Below, in pieces: positions 25,978 through 34,807 of a stretch of 64,000 bases of DNA. Origin of the DNA: an uncultured Pelagibacteraceae bacterium. Lineage in GTDB: Bacteria > Pseudomonadota > Alphaproteobacteria > Pelagibacterales > Pelagibacteraceae. The stretch is taken from contig CACBWM010000001.1 of the NCBI GenBank assembly GCA_902542975.1, positions 163,296 to 227,295 on the forward strand, written 5' to 3'. Position numbers and translations under genes: made by a program. The number at the start of each line of letters is the position of its first letter. Within the stretch, counting starts at the first letter, position 1. Under the pieces are notes generated by a model. It did no database searches, had not been told where the DNA came from, and worked only from the letters and a program-made list of their open reading frames with translations.

Positions 25978-26407
25978 AGTTTTATCAGTATTTTATCTAT
26001 ACACTGCATACAACATTCAAGTATTTGCATTTGATGAAAACGCACCATTCAATGCTAGGACTTTCCCAATATATTTAGGTTGGGCAGGAATAATTTTATC
26101 GAGTTTAAAAATAATTTTACCTGAAAAACTTACTACAGAGGTAAACCATAAACACTTAGATTACAAAAGTATAATTTATCTTATAATTATCTCACTAATA
26201 TATGCTGCTGTAATATTAAAAATTGGATATTTTATATCAACTTCTTTATTTCTTTTTGCATCTTACTATTTCTTAGGTGAAAGAAGATGGGGACTGATGT
26301 TTATTTTATCTTTCCCATTTGTTGCTGCATTTATGTATTTGTTACACGGATTATTAAACATTTATCTTCGTGATCCGTTTTTAAAATACATTGGAGTTAT
26401 GGGATGA
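25937..26407 (+). CDS. Tripartite tricarboxylate transporter small permease (TctB type), operon 1
   Basis: The 156-residue protein with four hydrophobic segments is the small membrane subunit of the TTT importer (ARTFPIYLGWAGIILSS near the first loop is typical). The only standard in-frame start is the GTG at 25937, since an in-frame TAG lies at 25913 and no ATG follows before the first membrane helix. That GTG is inside the left arm of the terminator hairpin. Its end overlaps tctA by 4 bases. Confidence 0.82.
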   Translation: MRISPTKFISLLFLVLSVFYLYTAYNIQVFAFDENAPFNARTFPIYLGWAGIILSSLKIILPEKLTTEVNHKHLDYKSIIYLIIISLIYAAVILKIGYFISTSLFLFASYYFLGERRWGLMFILSFPFVAAFMYLLHGLLNIYLRDPFLKYIGVMG

Positions 26408-27903
26408 TCGAAGGAATACTTATCGGATTATCAACTGCTTTATCTCTAACAAATATTTTAATGGTGATGGTTGGATGTTTTGCAGGAACAATAATTGGAA
26501 TGTTGCCTGGACTTGGACCAATGACTGCAATTGCATTAATGATACCAATTACCTACGGCTTTGATCCATCAACAGGTTTAATTTTAATGGCAGGAGTTTA
26601 CTATGGTGCAGTATTTGGAGGATCTACATCTTCAATTTTGTTAAATGCTCCTGGAATACCAGGAACTGTTGCTACTGCTTTTGATGGTTATCCAATGGCA
26701 CAACAAGGTAAAGCTGGTAAAGCTTTAGCAATCGCCGCTTATAGTTCATTCGCAGGTGGAACAATTTCTGCAATATTTTTATTAGTTGCAGCCCCTAGTT
26801 TGTCAAAAGTAAGTTTAGCTTTTAGATCACCTGATTATTTTGCATTAATGATCTTAGGTTTAACCGCAATTTCTGCATTTTCGTCAAAAGGACAGTTTTT
26901 AAAGGCAATGATGATGGTTGTTTTAGGATTAATGCTAGCAACAGTTGGTCAAGACTCATTGTCAGATATCACAAGATTCACATTTAACAATATGAACTTA
27001 ACTGATGGAATAAGCTTTGTATTAATTGTAATGGCAACATTTGCAATGAGTGAAGCTCTAACGATTATTTTTAGAGGAAAAGATCCAAACAGAGCTGCAA
27101 AACAAATTTCATTAACAGAATTAGGCTCAATTAAAGTAAATAAAGAGGAAACAATTAAAATGGCTAAAACAATACCTAGGTCATCTATACTTGGTTTCTT
27201 AATTGGTGTTTTACCTGGCGCAGGAGCAACAATTGCATCTTTCTTAGCATATGGAATGGAGAGAAATTATGTAAACGAAGAAGAAAAACAAAAATTTGGA
27301 AAAGGTAGCGTTCATGGTTTATCAGCACCAGAAACTGCAAACAATGCAGCTTGCTCTGGTTCATTTGTTCCATTACTAACATTAGGAATTCCTGGAAGTG
27401 GTACAACTGCTGTAATGCTTGGAGCTCTTTTAGGTTTTGGTATTCAGCCAGGACCAAGACTTTATCAAACTAACCCTGAAATTTTTTGGTCGGTTATTAT
27501 GTCAATGTACATTGGTATGGTAGTGCTTTTAATTTTAAATTTACCTTTAATTCCTTATATCGCTAGAATTTTAGCAGTACCGAGAAATTACTTAATTCCT
27601 TTAATTTTATTTTTTTCAGTAACAGGAATATATTTAATGTCATTTAACAATTTTGATATTTTTTTAATGATAGGTATTGCAGTGGTTGCAACTTTTTTAA
27701 GGCTCTATGATTTCCCCATGCCACCTTTAATATTGGCTTTCGTACTCGGGGGGCTAATGGAGGAAACATTGAGAAGATCACTATTAATAAGTGATGGATC
27801 ACCTAATTTTTTATGGGATAGACCAATAACTCTAATAATATTATTGATCACAATAACAATTGTTGGTTGGCAAATTTTTTCAACTTTTAGAAAAAAAAAT
27901 TAA
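26404..27903 (+). CDS. Tripartite tricarboxylate transporter large permease (TctA type), operon 1
   Basis: The 499-residue protein has about 11-12 membrane segments. Conserved TctA motifs are GMLPGLGPMTAIALMIP, APGIPGTVATAFDGYPMA, GVLPGAGATIASFLAYG and LTLGIPGSGTTAVMLGALL, the paired glycine/proline loops expected to form the translocation path. It works with the TctC and TctB proteins encoded just upstream (ATGA overlap with tctB). Its 3' end overlaps a convergent small membrane-protein gene by 4 bases. The track ORF on the opposite strand at 27185 is a shadow. Confidence 0.9.
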   Translation: MIEGILIGLSTALSLTNILMVMVGCFAGTIIGMLPGLGPMTAIALMIPITYGFDPSTGLILMAGVYYGAVFGGSTSSILLNAPGIPGTVATAFDGYPMAQQGKAGKALAIAAYSSFAGGTISAIFLLVAAPSLSKVSLAFRSPDYFALMILGLTAISAFSSKGQFLKAMMMVVLGLMLATVGQDSLSDITRFTFNNMNLTDGISFVLIVMATFAMSEALTIIFRGKDPNRAAKQISLTELGSIKVNKEETIKMAKTIPRSSILGFLIGVLPGAGATIASFLAYGMERNYVNEEEKQKFGKGSVHGLSAPETANNAACSGSFVPLLTLGIPGSGTTAVMLGALLGFGIQPGPRLYQTNPEIFWSVIMSMYIGMVVLLILNLPLIPYIARILAVPRNYLIPLILFFSVTGIYLMSFNNFDIFLMIGIAVVATFLRLYDFPMPPLILAFVLGGLMEETLRRSLLISDGSPNFLWDRPITLIILLITITIVGWQIFSTFRKKN

Positions 27904-28316
27904 ATATAAATTTTATCAGCTAGACCGTAGCAAAGAATTCCACTTAGTACTGTTAAAATTCCCGATGCTATAACACCTTCACTATTTGTTTTTTCGTTAT
28001 GTCCAAGCTTATTGACATAAATTGTATATATTCCAATAAGGAAATATAAAACGTTTTGTGCAAAAATTAGTGTAAAGAAACCCCATGTTCCTGCTAAACC
28101 ATCCTCTTTGATTAACATTATGTAAAGTGCTACTAAAATTGATGCAATAAACGGTGCCCCAAAAAATCTAACCATCACTGCTGCAGAATGATCTATATTG
28201 TATTGATCTAAAAATGATTTTGTTGCTACAACTGTTCTAAAAGCATAAACGGCGTAAACGATAAAATGAACAGTAAAAATACTTAAATAAATTATTCCAT
28301 TAAATTTATCTAGCAT
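27900..28316 (-). CDS. Small membrane protein of unknown function
   Basis: The 138-residue protein has four hydrophobic stretches (residues about 8-28, 48-66, 78-98 and 115-133) with short charged loops, so it is an inner-membrane protein. I do not recognise a family. It is the last gene of a minus-strand group after a thioredoxin-like protein and a glycosyltransferase, and ends in a 4-base overlap with tctA. Co-expression with the glycosyltransferase might hint at an envelope role. Confidence 0.65.
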   Translation of the reverse strand: MLDKFNGIIYLSIFTVHFIVYAVYAFRTVVATKSFLDQYNIDHSAAVMVRFFGAPFIASILVALYIMLIKEDGLAGTWGFFTLIFAQNVLYFLIGIYTIYVNKLGHNEKTNSEGVIASGILTVLSGILCYGLADKIYI

Positions 28317-28325
28317 GCTTTAACT

Positions 28326-29408
28326 TTATAAGATTCTTTTGTAGTTTTCAATTATCTTATCCCAAAGAAAATTTTCGGAATGTGTTTTGCACTCTTTTCC
28401 AAATTCAATATATTTATTTCCCTCAAATAAATTATCTATACTTGAATAAATTTCATCTAAACTGTTACCATCACAAATTAACCCCGTTTTATTATGGATA
28501 ATTGCATCAGAAGCACCACCATCTTTACCACCAATAGACGGTATCCCATATTGTGCAGCCTCAATGAAAGAAATTCCAAAGCCCTCAACAGACGTTCTGT
28601 GAATTATTGATGGCATTATAAAAATATTAGATTTTGCAATTAATGCATTTTTCAATTCATTAGAGATATCACTTAAAAAATTTACATATTTATCAAGATT
28701 TAATTCTATCACTAATTTTTTTAAATTTTCTTCTTCATCTCCATATCCTATACAAGTGTAGGTAATATCAGGATATTTCTCTTTTAAATTTCGAATAGCC
28801 ATTATAACTTTTTCATGATTTTTTCTTTTATCAAATCTTGATACAGTAATTAGTCTTTGTTTTTTTCCTTTTAGCATTTCTTCTGCTTGTTTAAGGTCAT
28901 CTTTTGGAATTTCTTCAACGGGATCTACACCTGGATTTATGACTATTAATCTTTTTTCTTCAACACCAAGACTAACAGCTAAATTTTTTGTAAAATTTGA
29001 GTTTGCCACCACATGGCCAACATTGTTTAAAACTTCTAGAACTTTTTTGTTCAGTCTAGATCCTTTAGGGTGATTAATTTCTTTGGAATGTATTAAACAT
29101 ATTTTCTTTTTTGGGGATTTTATAAGTTCTAAACTTTTCCAATGATCTGCAATGATACAATTTACGTTTTTATTTTCATTTAAGTATTCATTTATTAGTA
29201 GAGATTTTCTATATTTTCTTAATAATTTAACTCCGCTAACTCTTTCAATTGTAAATGAAACTTTATCATCAAACTTTTTATGATCTTCGTGATAATCGGC
29301 AAAAACTTTAACCATATCAAGTTTTGATAAAGATCTCGCTAATCCCCACATCAAATTTTGCATACCACCAACTTCAGGAGGGAAAGTTCTGGTTATTATT
29401 AAATACAT
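28326..29408 (-). CDS. Glycosyltransferase family 4 protein
   Basis: The 360-residue GT-B glycosyltransferase starts YLIITRTFPPEVGGMQNLMW, an acceptor-side glycine loop. It has the donor-side motif VSRFDKRKNHEKVI and, near residue 270, EGFGISFIEAAQYGIPSIG, which corresponds to the E-x7-E motif of family 4. It would use a nucleotide sugar to extend an LPS or exopolysaccharide chain. It overlaps the stop of the upstream thioredoxin-like gene by one base. Confidence 0.85.
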   Translation of the reverse strand: MYLIITRTFPPEVGGMQNLMWGLARSLSKLDMVKVFADYHEDHKKFDDKVSFTIERVSGVKLLRKYRKSLLINEYLNENKNVNCIIADHWKSLELIKSPKKKICLIHSKEINHPKGSRLNKKVLEVLNNVGHVVANSNFTKNLAVSLGVEEKRLIVINPGVDPVEEIPKDDLKQAEEMLKGKKQRLITVSRFDKRKNHEKVIMAIRNLKEKYPDITYTCIGYGDEEENLKKLVIELNLDKYVNFLSDISNELKNALIAKSNIFIMPSIIHRTSVEGFGISFIEAAQYGIPSIGGKDGGASDAIIHNKTGLICDGNSLDEIYSSIDNLFEGNKYIEFGKECKTHSENFLWDKIIENYKRIL

Positions 29409-29962
29409 TAATTAGATGACCACTTTATACCACAACCCATACTTGGGAATTGTTCTTCAGGACCTTTACCTGTTTTTGAAACTTGTCTCATAGCAATAAA
29501 TAAATCGCTATCTCCAGATCTGACAGGCTTTAGTTCTCTTAATTCTCTTATTCTTCCCCTATATTGGAGACCAAAATCTTTATCATAACCGAAAAAATCT
29601 GGAGTACATACAGCATCATATTTTCTTGCAATGTCTTGTGTTTCATCAATTAGGTAAGGAAAATTAAACTTATGTTTAATTGCAAACTCTATCATTTTTT
29701 CAAAAGAGTCTTCTGGATAATTAATTGGATCATTAGAGCATATTGCAACTGAATTTATTCCTAAATCACTAAGCTTAGTACAGTCCTCCACCACATCTCT
29801 AATAATTGCTTTTACATATGGACAATGATTACAAATAAACATTATCAATGTTCCATTTTCACCTTTGATATCATTTAAAGATATTAATCTGTTCTCAGTA
29901 GATTTTAATTCAAAGTTTTCTGCTTTTTTTCCAAAATCACATACTGGTGTTTTAATAGGCAT
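29408..29962 (-). CDS. Thioredoxin-fold peroxiredoxin-like protein
   Basis: The 184-residue thioredoxin-fold protein belongs to the AhpC/TSA-related PRX-like group. Its active-site loop is FICNHCPYVKAI, where the CNHC pair replaces the usual CxxC or peroxidatic TxxC motif. A conserved VCTPDFFGYD supplies the cis-proline. No signal peptide is present, so it should be cytoplasmic. It probably reduces peroxides or disulfides. Its start lies only 20 bases from the divergent carbonic-anhydrase-like gene. Confidence 0.8.
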   Translation of the reverse strand: MPIKTPVCDFGKKAENFELKSTENRLISLNDIKGENGTLIMFICNHCPYVKAIIRDVVEDCTKLSDLGINSVAICSNDPINYPEDSFEKMIEFAIKHKFNFPYLIDETQDIARKYDAVCTPDFFGYDKDFGLQYRGRIRELRELKPVRSGDSDLFIAMRQVSKTGKGPEEQFPSMGCGIKWSSN

Positions 29963-29982
29963 AATGTAATAATATATAAATT

Positions 29983-30495
29983 ATGTTTTACGATTTGGAA
30001 GATAAAAAACCAAAAAACTCTGGCGAAAATTGGGTAGCACCAAATGCAACTATTATTGGAGATGTCACATTAGAAAAAAACTCTAGTGTTTGGTTTAATG
30101 CTGTAATTAGAGGGGATAATGAAAATATTCATGTCGGAGAAGGTTCAAATGTTCAAGACGGAAGCGTTTTGCATACTGACCCAGGTTGCCCTTTAAGAAT
30201 TGGTAAAGACGTAACCATCGGTCATATAGTTATGCTACATGGATGTACAATTGGAGATAATAGTTTAATTGGCATTGGAGCTGTCATTTTAAATAATGCC
30301 AAAATTGGCAAAAACTGCATCATAGGTGCAAAAGCATTAATAACTGAAAATAAAGAAATTCCGGATAACTCACTAGTAGTTGGAGCCCCAGGCAGAGTAG
30401 TTAGAAAACTTACTGACGAAGAAATAGGTAAAATTACTGAGAACGCAAAACATTACCAAGATAATTGGAAAAGATACGTAAAAACTGTTTTTTAA
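29983..30495 (+). CDS. Gamma-class carbonic anhydrase-like hexapeptide protein
   Basis: The 170-residue left-handed beta-helix protein has hexapeptide repeats and the three zinc-binding histidines of gamma carbonic anhydrases: His64 (VLHTD), His81 (IGHIV) and His86 (MLHGC). NAVIRGDNENIHVGEGSNVQDG is the usual family signature (PaaY, CaiE, YrdA). Many such proteins hydrate CO2, others have unknown roles. It begins a small plus-strand group with the DUF1330 gene after one base and an exported zincin-like gene. Confidence 0.85.
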   Translation: MFYDLEDKKPKNSGENWVAPNATIIGDVTLEKNSSVWFNAVIRGDNENIHVGEGSNVQDGSVLHTDPGCPLRIGKDVTIGHIVMLHGCTIGDNSLIGIGAVILNNAKIGKNCIIGAKALITENKEIPDNSLVVGAPGRVVRKLTDEEIGKITENAKHYQDNWKRYVKTVF

Positions 30496-30496
30496 T

Positions 30497-30787
30497 ATGC
30501 CAGCAGGGTATGTAATTGCACAATTAAGAGTAACTAATCCAGAAAATTATAAAGAGTACATTGAAAAAGTTAATCCAATTGTAAAAAAATTTGATGGAGA
30601 GTTTTTGGTAAGAAATGGTGAGTATCAAATATTTGATGGTAAAACTAATTTTCCAAGAATAATAGTTCTAAAATTTCCAAGTTATGAAAGAGCGCTAGAG
30701 TGGTATAATTCGGAAGAATATAAACCTATAAAACAGATTAGACTCGATAATTCTGAAGGGACAAATATAATAATTAGAGGAATATGA
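30497..30787 (+). CDS. DUF1330 family protein
   Basis: The 96-residue protein matches the dimeric ferredoxin-like-fold DUF1330 family: GYVIAQLRVTNPENYKEY at the start, then FDGEFLVRNGE and FPSYERALEWYNSEEYKPI. The fold is shared with small ligand-binding or monooxygenase-like proteins, and no reaction is established for this family. Its 3' end overlaps the next gene by 4 bases (ATGA). Confidence 0.85.
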   Translation: MPAGYVIAQLRVTNPENYKEYIEKVNPIVKKFDGEFLVRNGEYQIFDGKTNFPRIIVLKFPSYERALEWYNSEEYKPIKQIRLDNSEGTNIIIRGI

Positions 30788-31650
30788 AAAAAATATTATT
30801 AGCATTATTAATTACATTATTTAGTTCATCAATATTCGCATCAGATGAAAAGCCAGGTAGATTTTTTGAAGACCAACCAGATGTAACTGATGATTATCAA
30901 ATTCATTTTATTTATTTTCTTGCAAAAAAAACAAAAGATAATGAAAGAGACATAAATGGCTGGATAGAAAAAGAAGTCAAAAAAATAGATGATTTATTTT
31001 TTAAAATGACTGGCGATAAGCAAAGATTAAAATTTGATTATAGACAAGATGGCAAACTAGATATCTCATTTGTAAGAATGGATCGTAAAGCTAGAAAAGG
31101 TGGATGGAATGTTAATTATCCAGATTATTACTTGCAAAAACAAGGATTTAATAATCCAAAAAAATTATATTTCTCATTCACAGATGCGGCAAGCGGAGAT
31201 GGAGGTCAAATGGGACCTCATCATGGATACTTGTTTATAAAAAGAGCATCAGGTCAAATTACTAAAATTTCAATTCATGAATTACTTCATGGCAATGGTT
31301 TTGCTATGCCTTGTACCAAAGGAGTTAAAAATGGATCACATTTAACCACTGGTATTCTTAGTCAAAATCTTTCAAAAAAATTTGGAAAAGGTGTTTACGA
31401 TCACAATGATCCAACTTGTCCAGACTTAAAAGATTCAGTTTATTTAACTCCAACCTCAGATAATCCATTTGATCCACTACAAATTGCTTGCGCTTTAGGT
31501 CAAAAGAAAAGAGGTAATCCTCCTGGAAATTATCAAATTCCAGCAAGATATACTCATAAAAAATTACTTAAAGGACGAAAAAATGAATGGTGTACTTATA
31601 AGTTAACTGAGTATGCCAAAGAAGATTGGTTCAAAAAATGGAAAGAATAA
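30784..31650 (+). CDS. Exported zincin-like putative metalloprotease
   Basis: The 288-residue protein starts with a signal peptide (LLALLITLFSSSIFAS). Near residue 165 it has ISIHELLHGNGFAMPC: an HExxH zinc motif with Gly and Asn immediately after, as in short-spacer metalloproteases. The preceding GGQMGPHHGYLFIKRA is a plausible edge strand. I do not recognise the family, but a periplasmic metallopeptidase is the simplest reading. It is coupled to DUF1330 by an ATGA overlap. Confidence 0.65.
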   Translation: MKKILLALLITLFSSSIFASDEKPGRFFEDQPDVTDDYQIHFIYFLAKKTKDNERDINGWIEKEVKKIDDLFFKMTGDKQRLKFDYRQDGKLDISFVRMDRKARKGGWNVNYPDYYLQKQGFNNPKKLYFSFTDAASGDGGQMGPHHGYLFIKRASGQITKISIHELLHGNGFAMPCTKGVKNGSHLTTGILSQNLSKKFGKGVYDHNDPTCPDLKDSVYLTPTSDNPFDPLQIACALGQKKRGNPPGNYQIPARYTHKKLLKGRKNEWCTYKLTEYAKEDWFKKWKE

Positions 31651-31665
31651 TCTTGTTAAAATTTA

Positions 31666-32065
31666 TTATTTATCACTTAGTTTTAATATTTTAAAAGATA
31701 ATTTTAATTTAGGAAATCTTTTATTTAAAATTAGTTTAATTTTTTTAAATGAATCGTTATGTATTTTCTTTTCTATAACTGAATTAAAATCTTTCTTTCT
31801 ATTTACTATTTTAGCTGCACCACAATCTTCGTGATTGATAACTATTAATTTACTTATATTATGTAACTTTATTGAAGTTGATAAATTATCCAAAAAGGTT
31901 GATTGCCATTTTTTAAATTTTTTAGAAGTCACACCAATGGCTGCTCCAGCAATAGTAAATGAGCTATATTTTCCAGTTAATTTCTTTTTTTTTAAATAAT
32001 TAAAAAACTTTTGGCTGAAACCTTGGATCCATACATGACAAAATCATAGCTTCATATTTTTTCAT
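31666..32065 (-). pseudogene. Small beta-carbonic-anhydrase-like protein, frameshifted
   Basis: Two frames together encode one protein of about 133 residues. The first starts at ATG 32063-32065, which shares a base with the upstream stop (TAATG), and reads MKKYEAMILSCMDPRFQPKVF before an in-frame TAA. The track ORF (GTG 31932 to 31666), extended upstream in its own frame, supplies NYLKKKKLTGKYSSF, IAGAAIGV and VINHEDCGA. These pieces resemble a small beta-carbonic-anhydrase-like family with Cys...His-x2-Cys zinc ligands. Removing one T from the TTTTTT run near 32002-32007 restores a single frame. It may be a real mutation, a slippage site or a sequencing error. Confidence 0.7.
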
Positions 32066-32670
32066 TACGGTACCAACCAAGTATCTTTATTACTATCAAT
32101 GTCAAATCTAGCTCTTCGATGTCCTTTTGCAGCTAAATACAACCACTCAATAGATTTAATTTTACACTGTATAACAGTAAAGTTTTTATATCCTTCTTCG
32201 CTTTGTTCTTTTGTGTAATCAAAATTATCTAATTCAGGTTTTAAACCAGATGTTGGAATATCAGACACTGTACCTGGTCCATTATCTACTAAGTAACATT
32301 TACGACTTATATGTTGAGTTTTTTCCCAAGATTGTTTTGTTATATCATTATTGTGATTAATAATTGCTTCAACTTTTAATCTAACCTGAATTTTTTCATC
32401 TTTATCGTAAAATAACATAGATGAATTAGGATTTTTTTCTAAGATTTTAATTTTATCAGATCTAATATCACTGTGGAATTGCACTAAACTATTTTGTTCA
32501 TCTGATTTTCTAAGAACAACAATTCTACTTTCAATATTGTCTTCACTCCCACACGAAAAAACAGGTATTCTAAAAGGAGACGATCTATTAGTAACAGCAT
32601 CAGTTAACATTAACCAAATTTTCTTTTTTATTTCGGAAAAATCCTCGTAGTAGGGAACAGTGGTAGACAC
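32065..32670 (-). CDS. Pyridoxamine 5'-phosphate oxidase-like flavin-binding protein
   Basis: The 201-residue protein has the split-barrel flavin-binding fold: SRIVVLRKSDEQNSLVQFHSD (phosphate-binding strand-turn), SSMLFYDKDEKIQVRLKVEA and the C-terminal IEWLYLAAKGHRRARFD. These fit the PPOX-like group near PdxH, but the true PdxH pyridoxal-binding set is not fully evident. A role as an FMN-dependent oxidase or reductase is likely, substrate unknown. It lies 2 bases after the dehydrogenase gene and is translationally coupled to the frameshifted downstream gene. Confidence 0.8.
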   Translation of the reverse strand: MSTTVPYYEDFSEIKKKIWLMLTDAVTNRSSPFRIPVFSCGSEDNIESRIVVLRKSDEQNSLVQFHSDIRSDKIKILEKNPNSSMLFYDKDEKIQVRLKVEAIINHNNDITKQSWEKTQHISRKCYLVDNGPGTVSDIPTSGLKPELDNFDYTKEQSEEGYKNFTVIQCKIKSIEWLYLAAKGHRRARFDIDSNKDTWLVP

Positions 32671-32672
32671 AA

Positions 32673-33548
32673 TTACTTTTTCTTTTTTAACCTAGCAATT
32701 AAACTTGAGCTATCCCAACGGTTTCCACCCATTTTTTGAACTTCAGCATAATAACCATCAACAATTTCAGTTACTGGTACAGGTGAACCATTTCTTTTTG
32801 CTTCTTCAATACAAATTTTTAAATCTTTTCTCATCCAATCTACAGCAAATCCGTAATCAAATTTATCAGCAACCATAGTTTTATATCTATTTTCCATTTG
32901 CCATGACTGAGCTGCACCTTTAGAGATAGTTTCCATAACTTTGTCCATATCTAAACCTGCATTAATTCCAAAATTTACTGCTTCAGATAAACCTTGAACT
33001 AAACCACCAATACACATTTGATTAACCATCTTAGTTAATTGTCCACTACCTGATGGTCCGATTAAAGTTACTTTTTTACTATAACAATCAATTATTGGCT
33101 CCGCTTTTTTAAAATCACTATCATCTCCACCAACCATAACGGTTAATATTCCACCTTCTGCACCTGATTGTCCTCCAGATATAGGAGCATCTAAAAAACC
33201 AAATCCTTTATCTTTTGCAGCTTTATAAAGTTCTCTAGAAATTTCAGCCGACACTGTTGAATTATCTATATATACACATCCTTCTTTAGCATTATGAAAT
33301 AACCCATTATCACCTATAGAGACTTGTCTTAAATCATCGTCATTCCCAACACATGTAAAAATAAAATCAGCATCTTTAGCAGCTTCAGATGGTGTATCAG
33401 CCATATTACCTTTGTATTCAACAATCCATTTTTCTGCTTTTGATTTTGTTCTGTTAAAAACAGTTACATTATGTCCTGCTTTTGATATATATCCTGCCAT
33501 TGGATAACCCATTACACCAAGACCTATGAAAGCAACTTTAGAAGTCAT
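32673..33548 (-). CDS. 3-hydroxyisobutyrate dehydrogenase / tartronate semialdehyde reductase family protein
   Basis: The 291-residue beta-hydroxyacid dehydrogenase has the NAD(P) motif FIGLGVMGYPMAGYI at its start, the substrate-binding DAPISGGQSGAEGG near residue 120 and the catalytic lysine Lys173 in SGQLTKMVNQ. Family members oxidise 3-hydroxyisobutyrate or reduce tartronate semialdehyde; the sequence alone does not choose. The gene is divergent from an MFS carrier, with 8 bases between starts. Confidence 0.83.
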   Translation of the reverse strand: MTSKVAFIGLGVMGYPMAGYISKAGHNVTVFNRTKSKAEKWIVEYKGNMADTPSEAAKDADFIFTCVGNDDDLRQVSIGDNGLFHNAKEGCVYIDNSTVSAEISRELYKAAKDKGFGFLDAPISGGQSGAEGGILTVMVGGDDSDFKKAEPIIDCYSKKVTLIGPSGSGQLTKMVNQMCIGGLVQGLSEAVNFGINAGLDMDKVMETISKGAAQSWQMENRYKTMVADKFDYGFAVDWMRKDLKICIEEAKRNGSPVPVTEIVDGYYAEVQKMGGNRWDSSSLIARLKKKK

Positions 33549-33556
33549 ATTTTTTT

Positions 33557-34765
33557 ATGTTTAAAAATTTAAGTTTAAAAGTAATTGTATTTGGATTTAT
33601 ATTTACATTTTTTTCAAGCTTTGGACAGAGTTTTTTTCTTGGAATATTCAATACGAGTATTAGAGAGACACTATCGATAACCCATGGACAATTTGGCTCA
33701 ATATATGCATCTGCAACATTGTGCAGTAGTTTATTACTTATTTGGGTTGGAAAGAAAATTGATGATATAAATATTTTTCGATTTGCAATCTATGTAACAT
33801 TACTTTTATCTTTTTCTTGTTTTTTCTTTTCAAAAATTTCATCAATAGTTTTTTTATTCATTGCAATTTTCTTAATGAGGTTTTCAGGACAGGGAATGAT
33901 GTCTCATACTGCAACAACAACAGTTTCAAGATATTTTACAAAATCACGGGGCAGGGCATTAAGTATTTGTTGGTTTGGTTTATCTAGTGCTGAATTTATT
34001 TTACCTGTTTTAATGGTATTCTTGTTGTCATTAACAACTTGGCAAAATATTTGGACAGTAATTGCTTTATTAATTTTAATATTTTTACCAATTGCATCAT
34101 TCTTTCTAGTTCGAACTGTTAAACTTGATACGAGAGAAAGCACTGAAGGTGAAGAATTTAAAGAGGAAAATATTAAGCAATGGAAAAGAATTGAAGTAAT
34201 AAAAGATTATAAATTTTATATCGTTAGCATGAATATGCTTGCAATGCCTTGGATTGCAACCGGTGTATTTGTTTATCAATCATTTATTACTGAATCAAAA
34301 AACTGGGGACCATTTGTGATTGCTCAGTCTTTTATGTCATATTCAGTATTTTCAGTAATTACACTTTTAATATCTGGTTTCTTAATTGATAAATTTACAA
34401 GTCGAAAACTTTTAATTTTTATGAATATTCCTTTATTTCTGTCGACTTTTGTAATTATTTATTTTGATGCACAATTTACTGCATTTATATTTCTAGGTTT
34501 AATTGGAATATCAAATGGTTTGGCAAACGTTTTGGGATCTTCTACTTGGGCTGAAGTTTATGGTGTAAAGCATATTGGATCTATTAAAGCTTTGACCACT
34601 GCACTTATGGTTTTTTCAACAGCTTTTGGAACAGCTCTTTTTGGAATTTTAATTGATATTGGATTTTCAATTGAGAAAATTGCTTTAATTTCTGCACTTT
34701 ATATACTTATTTCTTTTGTTCTTCTTTTTTTAGTTAGAAAAAAATTAAATCCAATTTTAGTATAA
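33557..34765 (+). CDS. MFS transporter
   Basis: The 402-residue protein has twelve predicted membrane segments. The characteristic cytoplasmic loops are GKKIDDINIFRF between helices 2 and 3 and GFLIDKFTSRK in the second half, the degenerate MFS signature. LMRFSGQGMMSHTATTT in the fourth or fifth helix resembles the monocarboxylate/oxalate-type MFS group. Substrate is unknown. It is divergent from the hydroxyacid dehydrogenase, which may handle a related acid. Confidence 0.85.
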   Translation: MFKNLSLKVIVFGFIFTFFSSFGQSFFLGIFNTSIRETLSITHGQFGSIYASATLCSSLLLIWVGKKIDDINIFRFAIYVTLLLSFSCFFFSKISSIVFLFIAIFLMRFSGQGMMSHTATTTVSRYFTKSRGRALSICWFGLSSAEFILPVLMVFLLSLTTWQNIWTVIALLILIFLPIASFFLVRTVKLDTRESTEGEEFKEENIKQWKRIEVIKDYKFYIVSMNMLAMPWIATGVFVYQSFITESKNWGPFVIAQSFMSYSVFSVITLLISGFLIDKFTSRKLLIFMNIPLFLSTFVIIYFDAQFTAFIFLGLIGISNGLANVLGSSTWAEVYGVKHIGSIKALTTALMVFSTAFGTALFGILIDIGFSIEKIALISALYILISFVLLFLVRKKLNPILV

Positions 34766-34771
34766 AAATAC

Positions 34772-34800
34772 TTGATTTTGTTGATCTTGGAGTATATTTA
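34772..34800 (+). promoter_or_regulatory. Putative sigma-70 promoter of rpoZ
   Basis: TTGATT (34772-34777) and TATTTA (34795-34800) are separated by 17 bases. A start site about 6-7 bases downstream would fall at or next to the rpoZ ATG (34808), and no ribosome binding site precedes that ATG. The rpoZ mRNA may be leaderless. This is a pattern match in AT-rich DNA, so confidence is limited. Confidence 0.4.
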
Positions 34801-34807
34801 ATCGCCC

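Noticed and set aside
27185-27457. 90-aa minus-strand ORF inside tctA
   Set aside because: Low-complexity Leu/Gln translation antisense to a well-conserved permease; a shadow.
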